Program-made: the position numbers and the translations under genes
From: Tunturibacter gelidoferens
Lineage (GTDB): Bacteria > Acidobacteriota > Terriglobia > Terriglobales > Acidobacteriaceae
Reading direction: 5' to 3'
NCBI RefSeq assembly: GCF_040358255.1
Contig: NZ_CP132938.1
Coordinates: 4,402,001-4,466,000 of the forward strand
DNA: 64,000 nt
Notes under the pieces: generated by a model
The model's input: the letters and a program-made list of their open reading frames with translations, nothing else
Databases searched by the model: none
Told to the model about the DNA's origin: nothing
Shown here: positions 35,129-45,194 of the stretch, piece by piece
How the letters are laid out: each line of letters opens with the position of its first letter
Position numbering within the stretch: the stretch's first letter is position 1

Positions 35129-38100
35129 TTAGTTCTCAAACTCCGTCTCGGGGGTAGGGAGGACATCGTCGGGCCTTGCAATCCAGACGTATAACGTGGG
35201 CAGAAGGAAGACGCTGATGAGAAGCGCGCCAATGAGACCGCCGACGATGACCATGGCGAAGGGACGCTGCGAGTCGGACCCGATGCCGTGCGAGGTTGCT
35301 GCAGGTAGAAGACCTAGAGTGGCAACGAGCATGGTCATCATGATGGGACGAAGGCGAAGCACTGCCCCTTCGATTGCGGACTCTTCGATGGAGTGGCCAC
35401 GAACCCGCATCTGATTGATGTACTCGAGCATAATGACACCCGTCTGAACCGAGACGCCGAAGAGAGCCAGAAAGCCGACGCCAGAGGAGACGCTGAAGTT
35501 TGTGTGAGTAAGGAGCAGAGCGAGCAGACCGCCGACTGGAGCCATTGAGACATTGACTAAGATAAGGCCGGCCCATTTGCCGGAGTGAAACATGGAATAG
35601 AGAATGATGAAGATGATGAGGATCGTAACGGGAAGCACGAGCATGAGACGGCGAGAGGAGCGCTTCTGGCTCTCGTACTCGCCAGCCCAGTCGATCTTGT
35701 AGCCGGGCGGGAGCTTTACCTGCTCATTGACTTTAGCGATGGCCTCTTCGACGGTGCTGCCGAGATCGCGATTGCGAACGCTGTATTTGATGGCCACAAA
35801 GCGCTGGCCACCTTCGCGAGAGATCGTTTCAGCACCATCTTCCATCGAGATGTTGGTAAGCTGTGCCAGCGAGACACGCTCTCCCGAGGGCGAAAGAAGC
35901 CGGATATTATTGATGGCCTCCTGCGTGTCGCGGTACTGCGGCAGATAGCGGACGACGAGGTCGTAACGCGCTTCACCCTGAAGAACCTGGCTGACTGCGT
36001 TGCCCCCCACTGCGGTTTGGATTGCGTCCTGAATATCGGCGACATTGATTCCAAAGCGTGCCGCGGCCGAGCGATTTACGGTGTAGTTCAGATTGGGCTG
36101 GCCGATGACGCGAAATAGCCCGAGATCACTTACTCCTTTGATTTTGCTCATGATGGAGACGATCTGGTCACCCTTCGCCTCGAGGGTCTTGAGATCATCC
36201 CCGTAGATCTTGACGGCGAGTTCGCCTTTGACACCGCTGACGGCCTCTTCGACGTTGTCGGAGATCGGCTGCGAGAAGTTCCAGATGACGCCGGGCATCT
36301 TCTCCAGCTCGCGGTCCATCGCACCGATCAGCTCGTCTTTGTTTTTCTTGAAGACGGGACGCCACGCTTCTTTGGGCTTCAGGTCGACAAAGTACTCCGT
36401 GTTGAAGAAACCGGTAACATCGGTGCCGTCGTCAGGACGACCGGTCTGACTTACGACCTGGGTCACCTCGGGAAAAGAAGAGAGGATGATACGAGCCTGA
36501 TTCATCACTCGCAGGCTCTCCGTGGGACCGGTGCTTGGGGCGAGTGTGCCACGCACCCAGATGGCGCCTTCATCGAGATGAGGAAGAAACTCTGACCCGA
36601 TCACGCCGCTGAGCCCCAGGAACAGAGCAAGAGCAAGAGCCCCACCTGCCACGCTGAGCGTAACGTAACGATGCTCGATGGCCCATCTCGCGGAGTGACG
36701 ATATCGATCGGTGAGCCACGCCATCACCGGGTTCTGCCATTCCGTTGTGCCGTTGGGAAAGAGCAGGCTGGCCAGAACCGGCGCGATCAGCATGGAGAAG
36801 ACAAGAGCACCGAGAAGAGCGAACGCCACGGTCCAGGCCATGGGCTGGAAGAGACGGCCTTCAACTGCCTGCAGGGTGAAGATCGGCAGATAGGCCGTGA
36901 TGATGATGCCGATCGCGTAGAAGACGGGGCGCTGCACTTCGTGCGCGGCCTCGCGAATCTGCTCTGCCGGAGACAGCGAGTCTTTGCGCTGATGGCTGAG
37001 GTGACGGACGATGTTTTCCACCATTACGACAGCGCCGTCGACAACCATGCCGAAGTCCAACGCGCCCAGAGACAGGAGATTCGCGGGGATGTGCCGGAGG
37101 TCGAGACAGATGGAGGCAAAGAGAAGAGCAAACGGAATGGTGAGAGAGACGATGAGAGCGCCGCGGACGTTCCCCAGAAACAGGAAGAGAATGATGACGA
37201 CGAGGATGATGCCTTCGGTGAGGTTATGCAGCACCGTATGGGTTGTGTAGTGAAGCAGGTCGCTTCGATCAAGAAACGGGACGACCTTGACTCCTGGCGG
37301 GAGGACACGGTTGTTGAGTTCGTCCACCTTCTTGTGAATGCCAGCCAGGGCGAACTCAGAGTCATCCCCCTTCTGGAGAGCAACAATGCCCTCAACAACG
37401 TCCCCGTCATCGACGATCTTTCCATCTTCCCGATGGATCGCCTTTGAGCTGCCAGGCTTGTCCTGGTGATCGACGCACGGGTCGTTCGCGGTCCAGGAAC
37501 CTGGTGGGTCGGTGAGAGGCAGGCCCCCGGCGCGACATGCTTTGCCGATCTGACCGAGCCGGATCTTCGGTCCCTGGGCGACCGTCGCGATATCTTTGAC
37601 GCGGAGTGCGGTGCCGGACTGAGTCTTAAGGACGGTCTCTTCTATATCGTGGACATTCTTGTAAAGGCCAACTTCGCGGACGTTGATCTGCTGCTGGCCC
37701 TGTTCGATAAAACTGCCGCCTGCGTTGGTGTTGTTGTTGGCCAGCTGCTGCTCGACCTGACCGATGCTGAGCCCGTAAGCAACGAGTTTGTCGGGATCGA
37801 CGCGGACCTGATACTCGCGTGTCATGCCACCAAAGCTTGAGTCGTCGACAACACCGGGAACGGATTTAAACTGCTTTTCGATGGTCCAGTCCTCGAGGGA
37901 CTTGAGATCCATGTTGTCGTAGAGCGGGTTGGTGCTGCGGAGGGTGTACCAATAGATCTGACCGACGGGGCTCCAGTCGGTGCCCATCTGCGGTTGAATG
38001 CCCGTTGGGAGAGTGACCTGGGCGAGGCGCTCAAGAACCTTTTCACGATTCCAGTCGTTGACCGAGTCGTCGTCAAAAATAAGGTTGAGGCTGGAGATTC

Positions 38101-38365
38101 CGGCGAGCGAGGTTGACCGCAGGTGGGTCATGTGCGGGATGCCCGCCATTCCGATCTCGAGCGGGATGGTGACCTGCTGCTCGATCTCCTCGGCGGCGCG
38201 GCCGGGCCACTGGGTGATGATCTGGACGTAGTTGTTGGCAACGTCGGGGTAGGCTTCCACCGGCAGGTTGTGGAAGGAGACGATGCCCCAGGCGAACAGC
38301 ATAATCGCGAGGCCGAGTATCAGCCAGCGATTGTTCAGTGCAAAATCGACGAGCTTACGAATCAT
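35129..38365 (-). CDS. CusA/CzcA-family heavy-metal RND efflux pump
   Basis: 1078 residues. Twelve membrane helices and two large periplasmic loops are expected. N-terminal FALNNRWLILGLAIMLFAWG is followed by LPVEAYPDVANNYVQIITQWPGRAAEEIEQQVTIPLE-type sequence, diagnostic for the HME group. The proton-relay region in helix 4 reads ALDFGMVVDGAVVMVENIVRH. SREGGQRFVAIKY and GVGFLALFGVSVQTGVIML lie in the second half. It exports cytosolic or periplasmic metal cations (Cu/Ag or Co/Zn/Cd); specificity cannot be fixed. Its ATG overlaps the adaptor stop (TAATG), so translation is coupled. Confidence 0.93.
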   Translation of the reverse strand: MIRKLVDFALNNRWLILGLAIMLFAWGIVSFHNLPVEAYPDVANNYVQIITQWPGRAAEEIEQQVTIPLEIGMAGIPHMTHLRSTSLAGISSLNLIFDDDSVNDWNREKVLERLAQVTLPTGIQPQMGTDWSPVGQIYWYTLRSTNPLYDNMDLKSLEDWTIEKQFKSVPGVVDDSSFGGMTREYQVRVDPDKLVAYGLSIGQVEQQLANNNTNAGGSFIEQGQQQINVREVGLYKNVHDIEETVLKTQSGTALRVKDIATVAQGPKIRLGQIGKACRAGGLPLTDPPGSWTANDPCVDHQDKPGSSKAIHREDGKIVDDGDVVEGIVALQKGDDSEFALAGIHKKVDELNNRVLPPGVKVVPFLDRSDLLHYTTHTVLHNLTEGIILVVIILFLFLGNVRGALIVSLTIPFALLFASICLDLRHIPANLLSLGALDFGMVVDGAVVMVENIVRHLSHQRKDSLSPAEQIREAAHEVQRPVFYAIGIIITAYLPIFTLQAVEGRLFQPMAWTVAFALLGALVFSMLIAPVLASLLFPNGTTEWQNPVMAWLTDRYRHSARWAIEHRYVTLSVAGGALALALFLGLSGVIGSEFLPHLDEGAIWVRGTLAPSTGPTESLRVMNQARIILSSFPEVTQVVSQTGRPDDGTDVTGFFNTEYFVDLKPKEAWRPVFKKNKDELIGAMDRELEKMPGVIWNFSQPISDNVEEAVSGVKGELAVKIYGDDLKTLEAKGDQIVSIMSKIKGVSDLGLFRVIGQPNLNYTVNRSAAARFGINVADIQDAIQTAVGGNAVSQVLQGEARYDLVVRYLPQYRDTQEAINNIRLLSPSGERVSLAQLTNISMEDGAETISREGGQRFVAIKYSVRNRDLGSTVEEAIAKVNEQVKLPPGYKIDWAGEYESQKRSSRRLMLVLPVTILIIFIILYSMFHSGKWAGLILVNVSMAPVGGLLALLLTHTNFSVSSGVGFLALFGVSVQTGVIMLEYINQMRVRGHSIEESAIEGAVLRLRPIMMTMLVATLGLLPAATSHGIGSDSQRPFAMVIVGGLIGALLISVFLLPTLYVWIARPDDVLPTPETEFEN

Positions 38366-39513
38366 TACTGATCCGCCGTGTTCTGCAGCGCGAGGGCGTT
38401 GGTGACGACCTGCTGGCCCGCGTTAAGGCCGGAGATAATCTCCTGCATATTGCCCGGCAAGGATGCGCCCCCGCGCACCATCACTCGGCGGAACTTGCCG
38501 TCCCCGGCGGGAGTGTAGACCCAGTCGCGGTCGTGCAGATGGAGTACTGCGGTGGCAGGCACCTGCACGTGCGTCTGCGCGGTCTTGCCGTGAATGGTGG
38601 CGGTGGCAAACATGCCGACGCGCATTAGGGTGTTGGGATTCTCAACCTGAATACGAACCTTGGCCGTGCGGATCTGTGGATCGAGGACGGCTCCGATGTC
38701 GCTGATGACGCCGGTGAGAACGCGGTCGGGGTAGGCGGTGAGGCGGATGTCCGCCTTCTGACCGAGATGGACTGTGGGAAGATCGTTCTCGTAGACGTCG
38801 CAGATAATCCATACGTGCGACAGGTCGGCGATGGTGAAGGCGTTGGCCGAGCCGGCGTAAGTGACTCCGGCTGCGGCGGCATTGGTGACATTTTGGGCGA
38901 TGATAAAGCCCGAGGCGGGTGCGTAAACCTTGACCGTTGCGGCTGGGTGGTTTTTGTCAACACCAACAACGCGGAGTTGCTCTTCGGAGGCAGATAGGGC
39001 GGCCTTTGCATCGTCTTCGGCGTTCTGGGCGATCTCAACCTGACTATTGGGAATGGCCCCCTTGTCGTTGAGGATCTTCGCCCGGTCGAGCTGTACCTTG
39101 GCAAGACGTTCGTCGTTCACAGCCTTCAGGTAAGAGCCAAAAGCACCGGACACGTCGGTGCTCTGAACGTCCATCAGGAGCTGGCCCTTCTTAACGTAGT
39201 CACCGATGCGGGCGTGGACCTCAACGACGCGGCCGGAGGCAATGGATATCACCGGAATAGTGCGCGAGATGTCGGGATTTACCGTGCCGGTGACCTGGAT
39301 CGTGGAGGTGGCAGCGTAGTCTGTCGCCGCAACCAGCGTGAACTGATCCGGGTGATCAACGTGAACCAGATTTGGGTCGGCATCGGGTTGGACGACAGCG
39401 GCCGGTGGAGCTTCGCTTTTTAGATCGGATGGCTTTGCGCTGCAACCTGCTAGTAGACAGGCGCCGAAGCAGAACAACAGAGAGGCAGGGTGCCTGAAGC
39501 TGATTGAACTCAT
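38365..39513 (-). CDS. RND periplasmic adaptor lipoprotein (CzcB/CusB-like)
   Basis: 382 residues. The N-terminus has a lipoprotein signal with the lipobox LLAGC, so it is probably anchored in the inner membrane on the periplasmic side. A membrane-proximal/barrel-sandwich architecture is seen: GRVVEVHARIGDYVKKGQLLMDVQSTD, a coiled-coil hairpin with NDKGAIPNSQVEIAQNAEDDAK, then APASGFIIAQNV and the beta-barrel (VWIICDVYENDLPTVHLGQKADI). It links the RND pump to the TolC-type channel. It is first gene of the efflux operon. Confidence 0.92.
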   Translation of the reverse strand: MSSISFRHPASLLFCFGACLLAGCSAKPSDLKSEAPPAAVVQPDADPNLVHVDHPDQFTLVAATDYAATSTIQVTGTVNPDISRTIPVISIASGRVVEVHARIGDYVKKGQLLMDVQSTDVSGAFGSYLKAVNDERLAKVQLDRAKILNDKGAIPNSQVEIAQNAEDDAKAALSASEEQLRVVGVDKNHPAATVKVYAPASGFIIAQNVTNAAAAGVTYAGSANAFTIADLSHVWIICDVYENDLPTVHLGQKADIRLTAYPDRVLTGVISDIGAVLDPQIRTAKVRIQVENPNTLMRVGMFATATIHGKTAQTHVQVPATAVLHLHDRDWVYTPAGDGKFRRVMVRGGASLPGNMQEIISGLNAGQQVVTNALALQNTADQ

Positions 39514-39910
39514 CGCGTAAACTCGTTATCCCCCATAGGATCAAGCCTTAATTCTTCCATTTTAGAGATCATCCGATGCACGCGATCTGAGCGACGCTTG
39601 AATCAGTCATAAAGCGCATTTCTGGAATCACATGACACACTCGTCACGCCTGAACTAAAGTCTATCGTTTGGTTGCTATTCCCGTGTCAATTTTTTTGAC
39701 TGAAGTTGACCCTGTTTCGGTAGCGGCTCAATGGGAGAAGGCCAATCGAATGTGAGAGAAAGAAGCTCGATCCAAATGGAGACAGTCAACGCCCCTTCAA
39801 AGTTGCGCTGTCGACCTTCGCGAACGCTACGATGATGTCAAGCAGGACTACTGTCGATTATGTGATCGAGACATCCTCCCTACCGTGACTAGCCGGTCTA
39901 CTAACCAACA
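39514..39910. other. Intergenic between efflux operon and response regulator
   Basis: 397 bp with the 5' region of the efflux operon. A short inverted repeat GTCAA-TTTTT-TTGAC lies near 39690. No gene or clear promoter was recognised. Confidence 0.3.
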
Positions 39911-40540
39911 TTAGATGTCTAGAAAGCCGCGCTTGAGAGCGATCATAACTGCGTGAGTCCGATCACTTGCGTCAAGCTTGGAAAGAATGTTTTTGAGGTG
40001 CCCCTTGACGGTATGCTCAGAGATGGCAAGGCGCGATGCGATCACCTTGTTAGAACTTCCCTTGGCAACATCGCGCAGCACTTCGATCTCTCGCGTTGTG
40101 AGGATCTCGTCGCCGGCGTGCTCTGCCAATTCCTGGGCTATCTCGGGCGGAATCCGTCTCATACCTGCATGAGCGAGCCGTATGGTGTCGATTAGCTCGG
40201 TACGCAGCATACTTTTCAAGAGATACCCGACTGCTCCAGCCTTGAAAGCTCGAAGAGCCTGAATATCGCCTCCGTAGGTGGTCAGGACGACGATGCGAGC
40301 GTTAGGAAAATCCTTACGAATGGCTGAGATCGCGTCGATGCCATTCGTCTTGGGCATCCGAATATCCATCAGTGTTACATCCGGGCGGTGTAATCGAAAC
40401 GATGCAATCGCCTCTTCGCCATCGGCAGCTTCGGCCACGACTGACATGTCGGGCTGCGCGTTGATCGCGCCCGAAATTCCAGTTCTAAGAAGCGGATGAT
40501 CGTCGACCGTGAGAACTCTAATTGTACGTATTTCACTCAT
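39911..40540 (-). CDS. NarL/FixJ-family (LuxR-type) response regulator
   Basis: 209 residues. The receiver domain has acidic pocket residues in VLTVDDHPLLRTGI, phosphoacceptor Asp59 in VTLMDIRMP, switch Thr87 region (VVLTTYGG) and Lys109 (GYLLKS). The C-terminal LuxR HTH reads LTTREIEVLRDVAKGSSNKVIASRLAISEHTVKGHLKNILSKL. An AAGGA ribosome binding site precedes the ATG. No histidine kinase is adjacent, so it is an orphan in this window. It may control the RND operon downstream on the same strand, but 397 bp separate them and this is inference. Confidence 0.93.
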   Translation of the reverse strand: MSEIRTIRVLTVDDHPLLRTGISGAINAQPDMSVVAEAADGEEAIASFRLHRPDVTLMDIRMPKTNGIDAISAIRKDFPNARIVVLTTYGGDIQALRAFKAGAVGYLLKSMLRTELIDTIRLAHAGMRRIPPEIAQELAEHAGDEILTTREIEVLRDVAKGSSNKVIASRLAISEHTVKGHLKNILSKLDASDRTHAVMIALKRGFLDI

Positions 40541-40809
40541 TTCGATCCTTCTACTCCGCTCGGATCTTCCACAGAACAGCCCAGATGGAAACTCCCGAGC
40601 ATCGACCGATTTGATTCGGTGGTGGACGTCTCATTTTATCTCCGTGGCTGAGCTGGAGTGACATTAAACTTCCGAATCCGCCTGCTGAGCTCCTGCAAGA
40701 TGCGGGGCAGACCGGTGAGTAGAGTACTGCGATACCCCCCAAAAGTATTACTCTTCGTACCCTCTCTTCGGGTTTGCCGGTTTTCCGTAGACCGGATAGG
40801 CTCACGACT

Positions 40810-41196
40810 GTGCAGAGACTCTTTTCGATGTTCCCGACGGGAGCGGCGGGCGTTGCTTTGATTCTTCTGCGTGTCTCTGTCGCTGCAACGCTTTTCACCG
40901 AAGCAATGCCCCAGGGAAATCCAGCCGCTCACATTTGGCAGTCCGCCGGCCTGGGTTTGCTGGGTGTTGCAATCTGTCTTGGACTATTCACTCCAGTGTC
41001 TTCGATCGCATGCTGTCTGATTGAGGTAGCGATGCTGCTTGACATGAAGGATCTCGTCTTCATCCCTCTCATCTCTTCTATTCTGGTCGCCGCTTCTCTG
41101 GGGCTGTTGGGACCTGGAGCCTACTCCCTTGACGCACGGATGTTTGGACGACGACTGGTGGTTTCGTCCTCCGACAAGACCATGAGCGGCGACTAA
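40810..41196 (+). CDS. DoxX-like small membrane protein
   Basis: 128 residues from a GTG at 40810, with GGATAGG about 9 nt upstream. Four hydrophobic segments (about 12-30, 40-58, 60-78, 82-102) and the opening QRLFSMFPTGAAGVALILLRVSVA resemble the DoxX-like proteins frequent in Acidobacteriota. A short charged cytoplasmic tail follows. The function is unknown; DoxX relatives are tied to redox or thiosulfate metabolism, but the family link is weak. It is divergent from the LuxR regulator. Confidence 0.6.
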   Translation: MQRLFSMFPTGAAGVALILLRVSVAATLFTEAMPQGNPAAHIWQSAGLGLLGVAICLGLFTPVSSIACCLIEVAMLLDMKDLVFIPLISSILVAASLGLLGPGAYSLDARMFGRRLVVSSSDKTMSGD

Positions 41197-41512
41197 ACCA
41201 ACCTTTCTGTAGCGAGCGCACCCTTCGCGAGCAAGCGATATTCGCATTGAGGAAATTCTCCTCCCCCCTCGAAAGAGTGTCCCAATAGAAGCACGATTTA
41301 GGCTATCGAGCGATCGGTTTCCGCTTTACCTTCGGGAAGATCCTTATCCGTTTAGCGATTCTCATCGCTCACAGGACAAATACAAGCACTCATGGACAAC
41401 TCTCTTCAATACCTGAATCAAACGTTTCACTGGTCTTCTAATTGGTACGAAGTTTGATCTTAATCGTCGACATAGCGAAATTTCTCCAAAATTTCTCAGA
41501 AAGGCCTTCCAA
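41197..41512. other. Intergenic, no gene seen
   Basis: 316 bp before the ECF sigma gene. No convincing terminator, promoter or small gene was found. Confidence 0.3.
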
Positions 41513-42118
41513 ATGGACTCATACTTTTCAACGGGCACCATAAGCGTGCAAGCTATTCTCGAGACCTCCAATGATGAGATGTTGGTCGCTGCAGCGAAGA
41601 CGGGAGAGCATCTCGCTTTCTCCGAGCTTTGGAATCGCCACTCAAAGAAAACTTTCAGCACGATGTATCGGATCACGAGAAATCGGCAAGACGCGGAAGA
41701 TGCACTTCAAGATGCTTTTCTGAAGGCTTATGTTCACCTCAAGAACTTCGACGGCAGGTCAACTTTCTCCACGTGGGTTACACGAATTGCCATCAACTCC
41801 GCGCTCATGATTCTACGTCGGAAACGCGCGCATCCCGAGATTTCAATGGATGGCGGGGCGGAGGGCGAAACGTGGCAGCATTGGGAGGTGCCCGATCGAC
41901 GGGCCAATACTGAAGAGCACTATGCGAGGTCCGAACGAGAACACCATCTAAAACGCGCAATCCGCCGGCTGAGACCAGCGCTTCGCACGATCGTGGAAAT
42001 TCAACAGGTACACGACACTTCGATCAAAGAGATCGCCGAAATCGCAGGAATCTCCGTAGCCGCGACGAAATCCCGTTTGTTGCGCGCCAGAACCGTGCTG
42101 CGCCGGTCGCTCGGATGA
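41513..42118 (+). CDS. ECF sigma factor (RpoE-like)
   Basis: 201 residues. Sigma region 2 spans about 25-100: AFSELWNRHSKKTFSTMYRITRN, DAEDALQDAFLKAYVHLKNF, and FSTWVTRIAINSALMILRRKR. After a variable linker, region 4 (about 150-200) has the HTH SIKEIAEIAGISVAATKSRLLRAR. A GAAAGG ribosome binding site lies 8 nt before the ATG. No anti-sigma gene follows; instead the efflux operon starts 109 bp downstream on the same strand, so this sigma factor may drive it. The N-terminal 20 residues are unusual for the family. Confidence 0.93.
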   Translation: MDSYFSTGTISVQAILETSNDEMLVAAAKTGEHLAFSELWNRHSKKTFSTMYRITRNRQDAEDALQDAFLKAYVHLKNFDGRSTFSTWVTRIAINSALMILRRKRAHPEISMDGGAEGETWQHWEVPDRRANTEEHYARSEREHHLKRAIRRLRPALRTIVEIQQVHDTSIKEIAEIAGISVAATKSRLLRARTVLRRSLG

Positions 42119-42226
42119 GTGGTCAATCTCTTCCAGTCTAACGACTCGTAGAGTCTCCTTATCTTTTTCGATCGGAATTACAATCTCTCTGTCGGGAACG
42201 AACTGGTAGACTTTGACCATTCTCAG

Positions 42227-43717
42227 ATGAAAGACACGACCCACCTTCTTTCTAAATCCAGTTTCAGGCTGGCGCTGATGTTTTTCTTTGTGGGTTTCTG
42301 GACACCACAAAGCGGGCTTACGCAGTGTGCGGGTACCGCGTCGACGCCTGGCTCGGCATCAGACTGTGCTGCTCATGCCGTTCCGTCGGGAAAGGTTGCA
42401 ACCCTCGATCCTAAACGGGTGTACACGCTTCCCGAACTGATCGATATAGCGGAACGCAATAATCCCCGCACTCGAATCGTGTGGGAGCAAGCGAAGCAAA
42501 AGGCCGAACAGCTCGGGATAGAGAAGAGCGCTTACTACCCTGTGCTCGCTGGACTTGCAGTATTTGCTGACCAGCGGACGATCTCCCCGTTTCCGGAGTC
42601 GCTTTTACCTCGCGGCTATTCTACGGTTGAGATCCCGCTGATCCAACCCGAGGTCACGCTGCAGTATCTGCTCTTTGACTTTGGCAAACGAGAGGCCAAG
42701 GTCGACAGCGCGAAAGCCGAAAAACTAGCCGCAGGCGCTAACTTCATCCAGGCGAATCAGGAAGTGGCTTTTCAAGTAGCTAGTGACTATTACAAACTGC
42801 TTACTGCGCAGGAACGACTGCAGGCGGCACAGGAGACGCTTAAGACCGCGCAAACCACTCAGGATGCAGCCGAAGATCAACTAGCAAACGGACGCTCCAC
42901 CTTGCCTGACGTGCTCAATGCCCGCGCCGAGACCTCGCAGGCCGTATTCGATTTGGAGTCTGCGGACGGCGACGAGAAAATCTCGCGAGTTACGCTTACC
43001 GAAGCGATAGGCGTGGAGCCTTCGCCGGATATAACTATCGACGCGCAGAAAGATTCCTCGTTGCCCGAATCGCTTACCCTTTCCATCAATGAGCTGATCG
43101 ATCGAGCCCTGTCGGATCGGCCTGACCTGATGGCTCAGGCTGCAGAGATTCGCGCGGCTGACGATCAGGTGAGAGCGGCCAAAGCGGAATATCGTCCGAA
43201 GATTTCACTGTCGGGCTCTGCGGCACAGACCGTGGTATGGCCTACGGCGGACAATGGCCAGCTTGGTTATGCCAACGTAACTACCTGGTCCGCCGAGTTG
43301 GGAGTGGAGTGGCGGATCTTCGATGGAGGAGCTAGAAAAAACGGAGTGGCCATTGCCGAATCGACGAGACGTGAGGCACAGGATGTAATGACCACGAAAC
43401 ACGATCAGGCAACACGGGAAGTTTGGACAGCGTTTATTGCTTTTCGTACGGCACTGAGAAAAGAGCAGGCCGCACTTGCCCTGCTCGACTCTGCGAACAC
43501 TTCGTACTCTGCTTCTCTGGAAGCCTATCAATATGGAGTGAAAAATTTGATCGATGTGGTTACTGCCGAAAGACAGTTAGCACAGGCTCGACTCTCCGGC
43601 GTCTCGGCACGATCTCAGTTGCTTCTAGAAGCCGTTGATCTTGAGTTTGTGACTGGAAACCTGCTTAGGACCAAACCACCCGCAACGAAATTACATATAC
43701 AGGATGGCCAGAAGTGA
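42227..43717 (+). CDS. TolC-family outer-membrane factor (MdtP-like)
   Basis: 496 residues with a signal sequence (LALMFFFVGFWTPQSGL). Two OEP repeats: YTLPELIDIAERNNPRTRIVWEQAKQKA with alpha-helical hairpins (about 65-260), and LSINELIDRALSDRPDLMAQAAEIR onward (about 285-480), with GVKNLIDVVTAERQLAQARLSG as the second hairpin. It is the outer-membrane exit duct of the MdtN/MdtO-like pump encoded next. Its stop overlaps the following gene's start. Separate from the metal-efflux OMF in this window. Confidence 0.9.
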   Translation: MKDTTHLLSKSSFRLALMFFFVGFWTPQSGLTQCAGTASTPGSASDCAAHAVPSGKVATLDPKRVYTLPELIDIAERNNPRTRIVWEQAKQKAEQLGIEKSAYYPVLAGLAVFADQRTISPFPESLLPRGYSTVEIPLIQPEVTLQYLLFDFGKREAKVDSAKAEKLAAGANFIQANQEVAFQVASDYYKLLTAQERLQAAQETLKTAQTTQDAAEDQLANGRSTLPDVLNARAETSQAVFDLESADGDEKISRVTLTEAIGVEPSPDITIDAQKDSSLPESLTLSINELIDRALSDRPDLMAQAAEIRAADDQVRAAKAEYRPKISLSGSAAQTVVWPTADNGQLGYANVTTWSAELGVEWRIFDGGARKNGVAIAESTRREAQDVMTTKHDQATREVWTAFIAFRTALRKEQAALALLDSANTSYSASLEAYQYGVKNLIDVVTAERQLAQARLSGVSARSQLLLEAVDLEFVTGNLLRTKPPATKLHIQDGQK

Positions 43718-43983
43718 TGACCATGAGAAGCAAGCGTCCAGCTTCCCTATTAGCTTTGTGCCTACTCTGCGCCGGGTGCCACCATGCGCCGTCGATTGAT
43801 ATTATTGGCTCCTTTTTCCCGGTATGGATGCTCTGTCTGTCGATTGCCGTGGTCCTCGCGTTCGTCGTACGTCACTTCCTGGTTCGATTCAAGTTGGACT
43901 CTGAGGTTGGGCCGGTCGCGCTCTTCTACCCCAGCGTCGTCATACTCTTCACAAGCCTGCTCTGGCTGATTTTTTTCCGGTAG
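43717..43983 (+). CDS. ytcA: YtcA-like lipoprotein/membrane protein
   Basis: 88 residues from ATG 43717, which overlaps the OMF stop by one base. A lipoprotein signal (LLALCLLCAGC lipobox) is followed by HHAPSIDIIGSFFPVWMLCLS, a membrane helix, a short loop and a second helix (SVVILFTSLLWLIFF). The GC-x-PSI-x-x-x-G-x-x-FP-x-W pattern matches YtcA, a small protein encoded with mdtNOP in enterobacteria. The role is unknown; position between channel and adaptor suggests an accessory part of the pump. Confidence 0.7.
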   Translation: MTMRSKRPASLLALCLLCAGCHHAPSIDIIGSFFPVWMLCLSIAVVLAFVVRHFLVRFKLDSEVGPVALFYPSVVILFTSLLWLIFFR

Positions 43984-43991
43984 GAGGACAC

Positions 43992-45191
43992 ATGGAACAG
44001 GCACCCGAAGCTCTTGACCGCAAACAAATTGGCCGTAGGATTGCCATCGGCGTTGTTGCGTCCGCATTAGTCGCCCTCTTTATTGTCATCTTGCAAACCG
44101 ATCTTCACCCTCGCACCGACGACGCGAGCGTGCGGGCAAACTACATCGAGATTGCTCCAGAGGTAAGCGGCAGGCTGGTGGAACTTCCGGTAAAGGACAA
44201 TGCGTTCGTGAAGAAAGGCGACCTCCTGTTCTTTATCGATCCTCGCCCCTATGAGTACGCCCTACAGCAGGCGTTGTCGGATCAGGAGGCACTGGAGCAG
44301 CAGATCATCGATGCGAAACGAAGAATCGCGGCCCAGAACAGCGCCGCCGAAGCTGCTCTTGCGGGTGTCCATAGCTCCAGAACCGGTGTCAAAACTGCAG
44401 GCAGCAGCATTGATGTGGCGAAGGCCACCGTCTCCCGATCTCAAGCATCCGTAGCGGCTGCGGAGGCTCAGTTGAAGCTGGCCACCAATGACCTGCACCG
44501 CATCGAACCACTGCTAAAAAAGCAGTACGTGACGGTAGAGCAGATCGATCAGGCCAATACCGCAGTCCGAGTCGCCCAAGGAAACTTCGATGAAGCCCAG
44601 GCCGCGCTGGAGCAATCGCAAGCTCAACTCGCCACGTCGATCCTGCGACAACAAGAGGCGGATTCTGCCGCAGCAGAATCGCAGGCGAAGCTGGGACAGG
44701 CAATTCACACTATCGATACGGTCGATACGCTGATGTCGGAACGGCCAGGAAAGGCAGCGAAGGTGGACAGTGCGCGACTCGATCTGGAGCGCTGCCGCGT
44801 TGTCGCTCCCTTCAATGCCTACGTGACCAACATGAATATCTCTGTAGGCGAGTACGCGCGTCCAGGCACGCCGCTTTTCACCCTCATAGACACTCGGACC
44901 TGGTGGGTTGTCGCAAACTATCGCGAGTCGAAGGTGAAGAATATCGGCATCGGAGCGCATGTTGATGTGTACCTCATGGGGCATCCTGACCGACGGTTCA
45001 ATGGGGTCGTCGAGAGCATTGGATTCGGCGTCTTCCCGGAAGATGGAAGCGTCACCGGCGGACTACCCAACATCGAGCGCACCTTGAACTGGGTTCATCT
45101 TTCCACGCGATTCCCTGTTCGTGTTCGGGTCAAGGATCCCGACCCGGATTTGTTTCGCATCGGCGCTACCGCAGTGACGGTCGTGAGATAG
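43992..45191 (+). CDS. HlyD/EmrA-family periplasmic adaptor (MdtN-like)
   Basis: 399 residues with one N-terminal membrane helix (IAIGVVASALVALFIVILQTDL) and no lipobox. It shows TDDASVRANYIEIAPEVSGRLVELPVKDNAFVKKGDLLFFIDPRPYEYAL, typical of the EmrA/MdtN class. An Ala-rich coiled-coil hairpin (about 95-260) follows, then RVVAPFNAYVTNMNISVGEYARPG and a beta-barrel. A GGAGGAC ribosome binding site precedes it, 8 bp after ytcA. It couples the FUSC inner-membrane protein to the TolC channel. Confidence 0.9.
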   Translation: MEQAPEALDRKQIGRRIAIGVVASALVALFIVILQTDLHPRTDDASVRANYIEIAPEVSGRLVELPVKDNAFVKKGDLLFFIDPRPYEYALQQALSDQEALEQQIIDAKRRIAAQNSAAEAALAGVHSSRTGVKTAGSSIDVAKATVSRSQASVAAAEAQLKLATNDLHRIEPLLKKQYVTVEQIDQANTAVRVAQGNFDEAQAALEQSQAQLATSILRQQEADSAAAESQAKLGQAIHTIDTVDTLMSERPGKAAKVDSARLDLERCRVVAPFNAYVTNMNISVGEYARPGTPLFTLIDTRTWWVVANYRESKVKNIGIGAHVDVYLMGHPDRRFNGVVESIGFGVFPEDGSVTGGLPNIERTLNWVHLSTRFPVRVRVKDPDPDLFRIGATAVTVVR

Positions 45192-45194
45192 CAA